A DNA stretch of 44,052 nt from RGIG3009 sp045653425 (GTDB lineage Bacteria > Bacillota > Clostridia > Oscillospirales > Acutalibacteraceae): NCBI GenBank assembly GCA_045653425.1, contig JAZOLU010000041.1:1-44052 (forward strand). Direction: 5' to 3'. Below are positions 16,751 through 24,567 of the stretch, in pieces. The notes under the pieces are model-generated. The model was not told the DNA's origin. It ran no database searches and saw only the letters and a program-made list of their open reading frames with translations. Position 1 is the first letter of the stretch, and every line of letters starts with the position of its first letter. Both the position numbers and the translations under genes were made by a program.

Positions 16751-17695
16751 TTAAATGGTGCCGTCGTCATCCGCATTGGCGGAATTGTGTTTACCCACAC
16801 GCTTGGCACGGCGCATATCGTCTTTACTATATTGTTTTGGAATTACGGAAACTTCCCGTTCACATTCCGAAGCATCGGTAAACACAGCTTCTTCCTTGTC
16901 GGTCAACGCCGCATCCGTCTCCAAGTTCAAGTCCAACCGCTTATCAATATCCTCCTCAGGATGTTCTTGGTAGTACGGGTCAATAATCGTCTTTTTTACC
17001 AACGGAAAAATAGTGAACTGAATAAGGAACGACCGAAACGCCGGTAAAACAAACAACGCGGCGGCAATCACTATTGACAAGGCAATCCAAAAGAAATTAT
17101 ACAATAAAAACGCGAGCAACGCGTAAACCGCCACCAAGGTAACGGTAATGAGTAAGTTTTGCTTCATACCGCCAATGGCAAATAACACGCTGTTACGCAA
17201 CAGTTGTTTGGTGGAAAATTTAAAGGTGATGAGTTGCAAATATACATAATATCGTGCAAACACAAACATCATCGCCACCAAAGTGGCGACCATAGCGGCA
17301 ATGGCCGACATTAACGAAAAACTCTCGGAAGATAATACCGCCATCCAATAAAAGTACAAGCTAAACAAAATAACGCCGCCTGCAACCAGCTCCAAAATGC
17401 CAACCCACAACGCTTGCTTCCAGTTCTTTTTAATGGCATCAAAAAAATCGTCGGGCAAAAAGGCGTGCTTTTCCCGCACGTAACTGCGGGTAATACTTGT
17501 TAACCCTACCTCCGCCAAGCCACGGGTTACCACCGGCAAGGATACCAGTATATACAGTAAATTGGCAACCATCAATTTCCAGAATTTGCGCCCATACAAC
17601 TCCCAAAACAGAAAAAAACGTCTTTTCTTCGGTTGGTTTTTGGATACCCCCGGTCCCGGTTTACTTTGGTCAAACATTGAAAAAAATCCCGCCAT
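16751..17695 (-). CDS. DUF624 (YesL-like) membrane protein
   Basis: A 314 aa integral membrane protein. After a basic N-terminal stretch (KKRRFFLFWELYGRKFWKLM) come about five to six hydrophobic helices between residues 40 and 235, then an acidic, soluble C-terminal tail of about 75 residues that ends in NSANADDDGTI. The segment LPVVTRGLAEVGLTSITRSYVR resembles the YesL/DUF624 family, whose function is not known. AAAGGAG lies before the ATG. It is 24 bases downstream of the spoIIM-like gene and shares its sigma-E-like promoter, so mother-cell expression is possible. Family call moderately sure; role unknown. Confidence 0.7.
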   Translation of the reverse strand: MAGFFSMFDQSKPGPGVSKNQPKKRRFFLFWELYGRKFWKLMVANLLYILVSLPVVTRGLAEVGLTSITRSYVREKHAFLPDDFFDAIKKNWKQALWVGILELVAGGVILFSLYFYWMAVLSSESFSLMSAIAAMVATLVAMMFVFARYYVYLQLITFKFSTKQLLRNSVLFAIGGMKQNLLITVTLVAVYALLAFLLYNFFWIALSIVIAAALFVLPAFRSFLIQFTIFPLVKKTIIDPYYQEHPEEDIDKRLDLNLETDAALTDKEEAVFTDASECEREVSVIPKQYSKDDMRRAKRVGKHNSANADDDGTI

Positions 17696-17719
17696 ATTGA
17701 CACTCCTTTTCCGTACATC

Positions 17720-18325
17720 CTACAACCATCCGGCACACAACAAACGCATACCGACATCCAGCGCACCCGCGCCCAGCAACAACAATAATAATAACAAAAA
17801 TCGCACAATATACAATCGAAAATCCTGCCATAAACCGCCACAATGCGCCGAACGCGGTAACAGTTGCACCGTAAACCGCAATGACATTCGCAAACATTCC
17901 GAGGCACCCATCAGCAACGCCACGGCCTCCATAGCAGAATGAGGCAACAACACAACCGCGGCCACCGCAACCCCCGCAAACCCCGTACCGTAATAGTTGG
18001 CCAGTGACATTCCCAATCCCATACCCCAAAACAAGGGAACAACCAATGCCACAGGTACGCCGCAAGCGGATAGTCCCGAAACAAACAGTACCGCCAGCAA
18101 AAGCAACAGATGAAAGCAGGAAGAAACCCACGCGCTTAACACACCGGCAAAACCGCCGCTTGGCGGCTGAATATTCAACCACGCCACCCAAGGTGCCGTG
18201 TTGCCGCCGGCGCGTTGCAGCGCCATACCCAGCACACATCCCGCAACCGGCAATAACAAAAAGGCAAGTACGCGTCGATTGTCTGTTACAAATCGTCTCA
18301 CACGGTTTGTCCGTTTCCATCTCAT
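17720..18325 (-). CDS. spoIIM: Stage II sporulation protein M-like membrane protein
   Basis: A 201 aa very hydrophobic protein with about five membrane segments, including FHLLLLLAVLFVSGLSACG, GVAVAAVVLLPHSAMEAVALL and a C-terminal FLLLLLLLLGAG. The layout and the conserved LPH/LPQ turn in the penultimate helices match SpoIIM (DUF95), part of the SpoIIDMP complex that degrades peptidoglycan during engulfment. GGAGG lies 8 bases before the ATG at 18325. Another frame over the same bases stays open for 220 codons but lacks membrane-like composition. Support comes from a promoter at 18353-18381 that resembles sigma-E sites. The identification is by topology and context, so the symbol is provisional. 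Confidence 0.6.
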   Translation of the reverse strand: MRWKRTNRVRRFVTDNRRVLAFLLLPVAGCVLGMALQRAGGNTAPWVAWLNIQPPSGGFAGVLSAWVSSCFHLLLLLAVLFVSGLSACGVPVALVVPLFWGMGLGMSLANYYGTGFAGVAVAAVVLLPHSAMEAVALLMGASECLRMSLRFTVQLLPRSAHCGGLWQDFRLYIVRFLLLLLLLLGAGALDVGMRLLCAGWL

Positions 18326-18352
18326 TCGTCATTCCTCCATTTCACACACTGC

Positions 18353-18381
18353 ACTATATGCCGTGTATCAAACGGATATGC
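18353..18381 (-). promoter_or_regulatory. Sigma-E-like promoter of spoIIM-DUF624
   Basis: Minus strand: -35 GCATATC (18375-18381), 14-base spacer, -10 CATATAGT (18353-18360), 28 bases before the ATG. The Bacillus sigma-E consensus is GcATATT - about 14 - CATAcAnT, so 6 of 7 and most -10 positions agree. Upstream (18385-18418) lies an imperfect AAACCGG/CCGGTTT hairpin. Confidence 0.55.
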
Positions 18382-18418
18382 CAAAACCGGGGCAGATACT
18401 TCCGCTCCGGTTTGCCAG

Positions 18419-18817
18419 TTACCGATGTTTTACGTTTACCCCAACAATGCCGCCCAGCGCACCACAACCAACCGTGAGTGCCAATTTTAGGAACAACAAA
18501 GAACCCGTTGTCTCCTCCGCCACGGCGAAGCCGGCAATGGCCACCACCAAAAACAGCAGCAGCCCGCAACCGGCACCAACGAGTAACCCGCGCTCGCGGG
18601 AAAGGCGTGCCGCGGTAAAGCCGCCCACCAAACCGGATACGGCCATAATTACCAGTGCCAACGGCGTTACCGCGCCGGTAGGTACCGAAACCGATGCCAT
18701 AATCGCTGCCGCCAACAGCAGCAACAACAAACACACCAGTACGCCAACACCGGCACCAATACCCATAGGGCGCAACACGCGCAAAGTAACCGGTAATTCC
18801 TCTTTTCGCATTTTCAC
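18419..18817 (-). CDS. TIGR04086 family membrane protein
   Basis: A 132 aa protein with four predicted membrane helices (GVGVLVCLLLLLLAAAIMA; LALVIMAVSGLVGGFTAA; LLVGAGCGLLLFLVVAIAG; LALTVGCGALGGIVGV) and a basic N-terminus. This size and topology directly after yajC are typical of the TIGR04086/YrzE-like family of Clostridia. No biochemical function is known. The GTG start at 18817 is taken because GGAGGGG is at the right distance; an ATG two codons later is also possible. In many Clostridia the SCIFF peptide and its radical SAM maturase come next. Here the next gene is spoIIM-like. Confidence 0.75.
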   Translation of the reverse strand: MKMRKEELPVTLRVLRPMGIGAGVGVLVCLLLLLLAAAIMASVSVPTGAVTPLALVIMAVSGLVGGFTAARLSRERGLLVGAGCGLLLFLVVAIAGFAVAEETTGSLLFLKLALTVGCGALGGIVGVNVKHR

Positions 18818-18898
18818 AACAGTCCCCTCCGCATCCTCTTATGATTACATCATCAGCGTATGCGGAGTGGGAAAAAATTAGTACCGAACCGCGACGAT

Positions 18899-19288
18899 TT
18901 AGATGTCGTCATCGTCGTCATCGTCGTCAATATCCTCCAGCGGAGCATCGTGAACGGTTTCATTGCTCTGAATTGCCCATTTTTTTATGGTCATCTTGCT
19001 GCGGTCTGCGCCGGTCTCAATCACCAGCGTGTCCTCTTTTAAGCTAACCACGCGGCCACAGATACCGCCAATGGTGGTGATTTCGTCGCCCACGCGCAGG
19101 TCTTCGCGCATTTTTTGCTCTTCCTTTTGCTTTTTGCGTTGCGGACGAATCATCAGAAAATACATCACCAAAATAATGCCGCCCCACATCAGCAGCATAC
19201 CAATCATACTGCCGGTGTCGCCGCCGGTGCCGCCACCCGTATTCGCAGTGGTGGTTGCCGTCGCGGCCAAAGACATAAATTCTACCAT
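18899..19288 (-). CDS. yajC: Preprotein translocase subunit YajC
   Basis: A 129 aa YajC: a Gly/Thr-rich N-terminus, one membrane helix (MIGMLLMWGGIILVMYFLMI), the family motif RPQRKKQKEEQKM, then the soluble domain DLRVGDEITTIGGICGRVV. It associates with SecDF-YidC at the membrane. The C-terminus ends in a run of eight Asp residues plus Ile, encoded by a 9-bp tandem repeat, which is unusual for the family. GGAGG lies upstream of the ATG, and a consensus promoter is at 19320-19348. It follows tgt in the usual queA-tgt-yajC order, but with its own promoter. Confidence 0.92.
   Translation of the reverse strand: MVEFMSLAATATTTANTGGGTGGDTGSMIGMLLMWGGIILVMYFLMIRPQRKKQKEEQKMREDLRVGDEITTIGGICGRVVSLKEDTLVIETGADRSKMTIKKWAIQSNETVHDAPLEDIDDDDDDDDI
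18905..18930. repeat. 9-bp tandem repeat coding the YajC Asp tail
   Basis: The plus strand shows GTCGTCATC twice (18905-18913, 18914-18922) and then a partial third copy. It encodes GAT/GAC codons for Asp on the minus strand. Copy-number change by slippage would keep frame and alter only the length of the acidic tail. Confidence 0.8.
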
Positions 19289-19319
19289 AATTCATTACAC
19301 CTCCAAAGTAATCTTCACC

Positions 19320-19348
19320 ATTATACCGAATTTTCGGCCAATGTGCAA
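19320..19348 (-). promoter_or_regulatory. Promoter of yajC
   Basis: Minus strand: -35 TTGCAC (19343-19348), 17-base spacer, perfect -10 TATAAT (19320-19325). The spacer holds CCGAA-AA-TTCGG on that strand, a 5-2-5 inverted repeat that might be an operator. Confidence 0.8.
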
Positions 19349-19381
19349 GTCCTAATACAAAAAACTAAAAAAGTTTACAAT

Positions 19382-20515
19382 TTAAATGCGTCGGTCCAGC
19401 ACACCCCGATACCGATTGTAAAACTCCTCAAAGGTATCGGTCTCCAGCGCCTCGCGTATACGCGCCGTTAATGTGTTGTAAAAATATAAATTGTGCATCA
19501 CACATAGGCGCATAGCCAACATTTCGTTCGCCTTAAACAAATGGCGAATATATGCCCGCGAATGACGGCGGCAGGTTGGGCAATCGCACGCTTCGTCCAG
19601 CGGGCGCGTGTCTCGCTCGTACTTTTGGTTGAGCATATTGCGATGCCCCTCCCACGTGAATACGTGCGCGTGGCGCGCATTACGGGCAGGCATAACGCAG
19701 TCAAATAAATCAATGCCGCGGCGCACGCCCTCCAAAATGTTTTCCGGCGTACCCACTCCCATCAAATACCGCGCCTTATGCACGGGCATATGCAGAGTCA
19801 CCGCATCCAACACACGGTACATTTCCTCGGTCGGTTCACCCACGGCAAGCCCACCCACGGCGTAACCGTCCAAATCCAGTTCGGCAATTTCCTGCATATG
19901 CCGAACACGTAATTCGTCATACGTACACCCCTGATTAATGCCAAACAACAACTGGCGGGGATTCAGCGTATCCGGTTGCTCACGCAGGCGAGCCATCTCT
20001 GCCTGACACCGCTTGAGCCAGCGCGTTGTCCGCTCGCAAGAGGCGGCGGCGTAGTCATAACTCGCGGGATTCTCCACACATTCGTCAAACGCCATCGCAA
20101 TGGTGGATGCCAGTTTGGACTGAATACGCATACTCTCCTCCGGCCCAATAAACAACCGCCGCCCGTCAATGTGTGAGGAAAAGGTAACGCCCTCCTCCTC
20201 AATGCGGCGCAGTTTTGCCAGCGAAAACACCTGAAACCCGCCGCTGTCCGTTAAAATGGGGCCATCCCAGCCGGTAAACGTATGTAAACCGCCCAGTTCG
20301 TGCACCAAATCCTCACCGGGACGCAAATGTAAGTGGTAGGTGTTGCACAATTGCACCTGGCAACGCAATTCTTTCAAATCGTACGCCGAAACCGCCCCTT
20401 TAATTGCCCCACAGGTTGCCACGTTCATAAACGCTGGGGTTTGCACCGTACCGTGCGGCGTTTCCAGCACACCGCGGCGCGCCGCGCCGCTGGTTTTCAA
20501 AATTTTCATACTCAT
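19382..20515 (-). CDS. tgt: tRNA-guanine (queuine) transglycosylase
   Basis: A 377 aa Tgt that swaps guanine 34 of GUN-anticodon tRNAs for preQ1. Visible marks: LTDSGGFQVFSL (catalytic Asp loop), GINQGCTYDELR, GGLAVGEPTEEM, YLMGVGTPENILEGV (substrate loop), DCVMPARNARHAHVFT, and a zinc site CDCPTC followed by H about 25 residues on. It overlaps or abuts the end of queA, the next enzyme in queuosine synthesis. The start is uncertain: ATG 20515 is used, with purine-rich GAGAGAAG ahead; ATG 20509 is also possible. A GTG at 20527 is less likely. Confidence 0.95.
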   Translation of the reverse strand: MSMKILKTSGAARRGVLETPHGTVQTPAFMNVATCGAIKGAVSAYDLKELRCQVQLCNTYHLHLRPGEDLVHELGGLHTFTGWDGPILTDSGGFQVFSLAKLRRIEEEGVTFSSHIDGRRLFIGPEESMRIQSKLASTIAMAFDECVENPASYDYAAASCERTTRWLKRCQAEMARLREQPDTLNPRQLLFGINQGCTYDELRVRHMQEIAELDLDGYAVGGLAVGEPTEEMYRVLDAVTLHMPVHKARYLMGVGTPENILEGVRRGIDLFDCVMPARNARHAHVFTWEGHRNMLNQKYERDTRPLDEACDCPTCRRHSRAYIRHLFKANEMLAMRLCVMHNLYFYNTLTARIREALETDTFEEFYNRYRGVLDRRI

Positions 20516-20523
20516 CTTCTCTC

Positions 20524-21552
20524 TCACTTAATCAACATCGCGTCACCAAAACTGAAAAAGCGATACTTTTGCTCCACCGCGTAGCGGTAGGTATCCATCG
20601 TTAATTTATACCCCGCAAAGGCCGAAACCAGCATAATCAATGTGCTTTCCGGCAGGTGAAAGTTGGTAATTAACCCATCCAACACTTGGAACTCATACCC
20701 CGGATAAATAAAAATATCCGTCCACCCCTCTGCCGCGGGTACCACGCCGCCTTGCAGACCCACACTTTCCAACGTACGGCAACTGGTGGTGCCCACCGCA
20801 AATACACGCCCGCCCTCGGCGCGGGTGCGGTTAATGAGTGCCGCGGTTTCTTCCGAAATTTCGTAATGTTCGGCGTGCATTTGGTGTTCCAAAATGCTGT
20901 CCACTTTAACCGGACGGAACGTGCCCAGCCCCACGTGCAACGTCACAAATCCAATGCGCACTCCTTTGGCACGCAACCGTTCCAGCAACTCCGGTGTAAA
21001 ATGCAACCCCGCCGTGGGCGCCGCCGCGGAACCCAATTCGCGCGAATAAACGGTCTGGTACCGTTCTGTATCCCTAAGTTCGTGCGTAATATAATGAGGT
21101 AACGGCATCTGCCCAATGCGCTCCAACAACTCGTAAAAATTACCGTCGTAGCGAAAACGAACCAGCCGATTGCCGCCTTCCAAAATTTCCAACACTTCGG
21201 CTTCCAGCAATCCGTCTCCAAACACCAGCGTATCCCCCACCCGCGCGCGGCGGCCGGGGCCTGCCAATACTTCCCACACGTCGGTGCCGCGTTGCGTAAG
21301 CAACAATAACTCCACCGCCGCGCCGGTGGAACGGCGGCCATACAATCGTGCCGGCAGTACGCGACTGTCATTCAAAATTAAGCAATCGCCGTCACACAAA
21401 TACTCCTCAATGTCGTAAAAATGCCGGTCGCAGCGTTCGCCGGTGGTGCGGTCCAACACCAGTAATCGAGAATGGTCGCGCGATTCTAACGGTTCTTGTG
21501 CAATTCGTTCCGGTGGTAGGTTATAATAAAAGTCCTGGCGCTTCATTTCCAT
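20524..21552 (-). CDS. queA: S-adenosylmethionine:tRNA ribosyltransferase-isomerase
   Basis: A 342 aa QueA, which transfers the ribosyl part of SAM to preQ1-tRNA to form epoxyqueuosine. It begins MEMKRQDFYYNLPPERIAQEPLE, followed by RDHSRLLVLDR, LNDSRVLPARLYG, PLPHYI, SAAAPTAGLHFTPELLERL, HVGLGTFRPVKV, HAEHYEI, TNFHLPESTLIMLVSAFAG and FFSFGDAMLI, all family hallmarks in order. AGGAG lies 11 bases before the ATG at 21552. An ATG 11 codons upstream lacks a ribosome site. It is the first gene of the queA-tgt unit, with a promoter at 21614-21642. Confidence 0.96.
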   Translation of the reverse strand: MEMKRQDFYYNLPPERIAQEPLESRDHSRLLVLDRTTGERCDRHFYDIEEYLCDGDCLILNDSRVLPARLYGRRSTGAAVELLLLTQRGTDVWEVLAGPGRRARVGDTLVFGDGLLEAEVLEILEGGNRLVRFRYDGNFYELLERIGQMPLPHYITHELRDTERYQTVYSRELGSAAAPTAGLHFTPELLERLRAKGVRIGFVTLHVGLGTFRPVKVDSILEHQMHAEHYEISEETAALINRTRAEGGRVFAVGTTSCRTLESVGLQGGVVPAAEGWTDIFIYPGYEFQVLDGLITNFHLPESTLIMLVSAFAGYKLTMDTYRYAVEQKYRFFSFGDAMLIK

Positions 21553-21591
21553 AAAAAATCGTTCTCCTATTGGGCAAAGGACCACCCGTAA

Positions 21592-21609
21592 TTGTTGACA
21601 TGTTAACTA
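21592..21609. promoter_or_regulatory. Candidate Rex operator over asd and queA promoters
   Basis: The plus strand reads TTGTTGA-CATG-TTAACTA, which keeps 12 of 14 informative positions of the Clostridium Rex consensus TTGTTAA-N4-TTAACAA. It covers the -35 of the asd promoter and lies just downstream of the queA -10, so a bound repressor could affect both. rex itself is in this window at 4582. Confidence 0.45.
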
Positions 21610-21623
21610 TATAATGCTACAAT
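21595..21623 (+). promoter_or_regulatory. Promoter of asd-dapA-dapB
   Basis: -35 TTGACA (21595-21600, perfect), 17-base spacer, -10 TACAAT (21618-21623). The leader to the asd ATG is about 90 bases with no recognisable lysine riboswitch. CCTT...AAAGG near 21692-21709 could partly occlude the ribosome site. Confidence 0.82.
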
Positions 21624-21642
21624 AGTAAACGACAAATGTCAA
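21614..21642 (-). promoter_or_regulatory. Promoter of queA-tgt
   Basis: Minus strand: -35 TTGACA (21637-21642, perfect), 17-base spacer, -10 TAGCAT (21614-21619). It faces and overlaps the asd promoter. Confidence 0.6.
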
Positions 21643-21721
21643 GAGAATCCGCGGGGGCGTTTTCGCTTTTGCACCGTTTCTGCGTGTTCCAAACCTTCTT
21701 TTGCGAAAGGAACTTACAGGT

Positions 21722-22798
21722 ATGAAAACATTTAATGTCGGTATCATTGGTTGCACCGGTATGGTGGGTCAGCGCTTTGCCACGTTGCTGGCAAATCACC
21801 CGTGGTTTCACGTCAGCGTGCTGGCGGCAAGCCCTCGTTCGGCAGGGAAAACGTATGAACAAGCCGTGGGCAACCGCTGGGCTATGGCCGAACCAATGCC
21901 CGAATCTTTAAAAAATATGACGGTGTACGATGCCTCCAACGTAAGTGAGGTTGCCGCCAAAGCCGATTTTGTGTTTTGTGCGGTGGATATGCCCAAAGCG
22001 GATATCCGTGCTTTGGAAGAATCCTACGCCAAAGCAGAGTGCCCCGTTGTTTCCAACAACAGTGCGCACCGCGGCACGGCAGACGTTCCTATGATTATTC
22101 CGGAACTTAACGCCAACCACGTGGACGTTATCCCCTACCAACGCAAACGTTTGGGCACCAAACGCGGCTTCATCGCCGTCAAGTCCAACTGCTCGTTGCA
22201 AAGTTACGTTCCCGCATTGTTCCCGCTTTCTAAGTTTGGCATTACCCGTTCATTGGTGTGCACCTATCAAGCCATTTCCGGCGCGGGCAAAACGTTTGAA
22301 CGCTGGCCGGAAATGGTGGATAACCTCATCCCCTATATTGGTGGTGAAGAAGAAAAATCCGAGCAAGAGCCGCTTAAAATCTGGGGTAAAGTGGAAAACG
22401 GGGTTATTGTTCCCGCCACCTCCCCCGCGTTCACGGCGCAGTGCTTGCGCGTTCCGGTAAGCGACGGTCACTTTGCAGCGGTGTTCTGCTCGTTTGAGAA
22501 AAAGCCCACCCGCGAAGAAATTTTAGACATTTGGGCTTCGTTCCGCGGTCGCGCGCAAGAACTGGAACTGCCCAGCGCACCCAAGCAATTCTTGCATTAT
22601 TTTGAAGAGGATAATATGCCGCAAACCCGCCTGCATCGCGGTTTGGAAGGCGGTATGGCCATTTCGCTGGGTCGTCTGCGCGAGGACTCGCAGTACGACT
22701 ACAAGTTTGTCGGCCTGTCGCACAACACGTTGCGTGGTGCCGCCGGCGGCGCGGTACTGCTTGCCGAATTGTTGTGCGCCGAGGGCTATATGAACTGA
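21722..22798 (+). CDS. asd: Aspartate-semialdehyde dehydrogenase
   Basis: A 358 aa enzyme making aspartate semialdehyde from aspartyl phosphate, the branch point to lysine, threonine and methionine. The NADP loop is GCTGMVGQRF; SNNSAHRGTADVPMIIPELN and the catalytic-cysteine segment KSNCSLQSYVPAL follow, with VPVSDGHFAAVF in the C-terminal half. These features match the archaeal/fungal-like ASADH branch (TIGR00978 type) also found in Clostridia, not the E. coli type. Start ATG 21722; AAAGGAA and AGGT lie upstream. First gene of the asd-dapA-dapB operon. Confidence 0.94.
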   Translation: MKTFNVGIIGCTGMVGQRFATLLANHPWFHVSVLAASPRSAGKTYEQAVGNRWAMAEPMPESLKNMTVYDASNVSEVAAKADFVFCAVDMPKADIRALEESYAKAECPVVSNNSAHRGTADVPMIIPELNANHVDVIPYQRKRLGTKRGFIAVKSNCSLQSYVPALFPLSKFGITRSLVCTYQAISGAGKTFERWPEMVDNLIPYIGGEEEKSEQEPLKIWGKVENGVIVPATSPAFTAQCLRVPVSDGHFAAVFCSFEKKPTREEILDIWASFRGRAQELELPSAPKQFLHYFEEDNMPQTRLHRGLEGGMAISLGRLREDSQYDYKFVGLSHNTLRGAAGGAVLLAELLCAEGYMN

Positions 22799-22827
22799 AC
22801 CCCCCAACTTAATAAGGAGGTCACCAT

Positions 22828-23715
22828 ATGAGTAAACCGGCTCTCTTTACCGGCGCGGGGGTGGCACTCGTCACTCCTATGAATCCGGACGGAAGTATAA
22901 ATTTCGAGAAGTACCGTGAACTCATTGATTTTCAAATTGAAAACGGTACCGACGCTATCATTGCCGTTGGTACCACCGGTGAAGCCCCCACTCTGGAGGA
23001 TGATGAGCATTTGGAGGCGGTTCGTGTTGCCATTGAGCACACCAACGGCCGTGTGCCGGTGATTGCCGGCACGGGTTCCAACAATACCGAGCATTGCATT
23101 TATATGTCGCGCGAATGTCGCGCTATGGGTGCGGACGGGTTGCTGCTTGTCACCCCCTATTACAACAAAACCTCCCAGCGCGGTTTAATTGCGCATTACA
23201 GCAAAATTGCCGCCTCGGTGGATTTGCCAATGATTTTGTACAACGTACCCAGCCGCACCGGTTGCAACCTTAAACCGGAAACAGTGGCAGAACTGTACAA
23301 AATCCCTCAAATTAACGCACTAAAACAAGCCAGCAGCAATTTTCCCGAAACCAGTATACTGGCTTCGTTGTGCGACATTCCCATTTACTCCGGCAACGAC
23401 GACCTTATTGTCCCCACGTTAGCGTTGGGCGGCAAGGGTGTCATTTCGGTGTTGTCGAACGTTGTCCCCCGCGCGGTACACGACTTATGCGCCGCGTGGT
23501 TTAACGGTCAGCCCGAAGAAAGTTTGCGTCTGCAACTGGAGTATTTGGACCTGGCCAACGCTCTGTTTTGGGATGTTAACCCCATTCCGGTAAAAAAAGC
23601 ACTGAATCAAATGGGCTGGAACGTAGGCGATTGTCGCCTACCCTTATATGGTATGGAATCGGCCGCCGCCGATAAATTACGCGCGGTGTTACGGCGGTAT
23701 GCGTTGGTAAAGTAA
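22828..23715 (+). CDS. dapA: 4-hydroxy-tetrahydrodipicolinate synthase
   Basis: A 295 aa TIM-barrel lyase that condenses pyruvate with aspartate semialdehyde. Visible: VALVTPMNPDGSINF, AVGTTGEAPTL (the Thr pair of the active site), VIAGTGSNNT, LLLVTPYYNKTSQRGL (catalytic Tyr), LYNVPSRTG, and NALKQASSN with the Schiff-base Lys. The usual ALKEA reads ALKQA here. Allosteric lysine-site residues cannot be judged by eye. AAGGAGG lies before the ATG, 29 bases after asd. Confidence 0.95.
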   Translation: MSKPALFTGAGVALVTPMNPDGSINFEKYRELIDFQIENGTDAIIAVGTTGEAPTLEDDEHLEAVRVAIEHTNGRVPVIAGTGSNNTEHCIYMSRECRAMGADGLLLVTPYYNKTSQRGLIAHYSKIAASVDLPMILYNVPSRTGCNLKPETVAELYKIPQINALKQASSNFPETSILASLCDIPIYSGNDDLIVPTLALGGKGVISVLSNVVPRAVHDLCAAWFNGQPEESLRLQLEYLDLANALFWDVNPIPVKKALNQMGWNVGDCRLPLYGMESAAADKLRAVLRRYALVK

Positions 23716-23738
23716 CCCCCAAGGAAAGGATGTTTGTA

Positions 23739-24491
23739 TTGACCAGACTGATTATTTGCGGATGCAACGGCAAAATGGGACGTGTTGTGACCGCTTGTGC
23801 CAACGACCGCTGCGACTGTGAAGTCGTGGCCGGGTTTGACCGGTGTGCCGGTCCATCGCTTGGCTACCCGGTGTATGTCAACCCTGCCAATTGTGATATT
23901 CCGTCGGATGTACTCATAGATTTTTCTCATCCCTCGGCGTTGCCGGAAATTTTGGAGTATGCGCTCGCCCATCGGTTACCGGCTGTTATAGCCACCACCG
24001 GTTTGTCGGATGACGATTTGGGGCAAATTCAAGCGGCCGCCCGGCATATTCCGGTGTTTTCCAGTGCCAATATGTCATTGGGCGTAAGTCTGCTGGCGGA
24101 GTTGGCCAAAAAAGCCGCCGCCGTTTTGGGCGGGTCGTTTGACGTGGAGATTATTGAAAAACACCACAACCAAAAAATTGATGCGCCGTCCGGCACGGCT
24201 TTGTTGCTGGCGCAGGCGGTATCCGAGGGGTTGCCCTACACCCCCAAATACGCGTATGACCGCCACGCCACCCGCGAAAAGCGCGACCCGCACGAAATTG
24301 GGTTCAGCTCGGTGCGCGGCGGTACCATTGTGGGCGAGCACGAAGTGCTGTTTGCCGGTCGGGATGAATGTGTCACGTTGTCACACACCGCTATGTCTAA
24401 GGAAATTTTTGCCTGCGGTGCCATTAACGCGGCATTGTTCCTGTGCGGTAAACCCGCGGGATTGTACACAATGAAGGATTTGCTGGCATAA
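23739..24491 (+). CDS. dapB: 4-hydroxy-tetrahydrodipicolinate reductase
   Basis: A 250 aa NAD(P)H reductase of the lysine and diaminopimelate pathway. The Rossmann loop is CGCNGKMGRVV; then DVLIDFSHPSALPEIL, AVIATTGLSDDD, SSANMSLGVSLL, the active-site EIIEKHHNQKIDAPSGTAL, and SSVRGGTIVGEHEVLFAG. Start TTG 23739 is preferred: AAAGGA is 8 bases upstream and the protein begins MTRLIICGCNGKMG. The ATG at 23730 is only about 4 bases from a weaker AAGGA. A terminator follows 20 bases after the stop. Confidence 0.93.
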   Translation: MTRLIICGCNGKMGRVVTACANDRCDCEVVAGFDRCAGPSLGYPVYVNPANCDIPSDVLIDFSHPSALPEILEYALAHRLPAVIATTGLSDDDLGQIQAAARHIPVFSSANMSLGVSLLAELAKKAAAVLGGSFDVEIIEKHHNQKIDAPSGTALLLAQAVSEGLPYTPKYAYDRHATREKRDPHEIGFSSVRGGTIVGEHEVLFAGRDECVTLSHTAMSKEIFACGAINAALFLCGKPAGLYTMKDLLA

Positions 24492-24511
24492 CCTCTGTTA
24501 TTCACACAGTC

Positions 24512-24546
24512 AAAGCGGGAGAAACCATTGGTTTCTCCCGCTTTTT
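24512..24546. terminator. Terminator between dapB and DUF1540 gene
   Basis: A 15-bp stem AAAGCGGGAGAAACC / GGTTTCTCCCGCTTT with an ATT loop, flanked by T-rich sequence on the plus side. It lies between converging genes and can probably act in both directions. Confidence 0.8.
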
Positions 24547-24567
24547 AAGCATTCGGAAGGTCCGAGC

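Noticed and set aside
17670..18332. 220-codon minus-strand frame overlapping the spoIIM-like gene
   Set aside because: Cys/Gly/Arg-rich composition. The chosen frame has regular membrane helices and a GGAGG site 8 bases before its ATG.
21624..21721. Possible lysine riboswitch before asd
   Set aside because: The leader is under 100 bases and shows no long helices or conserved L-box sequence.
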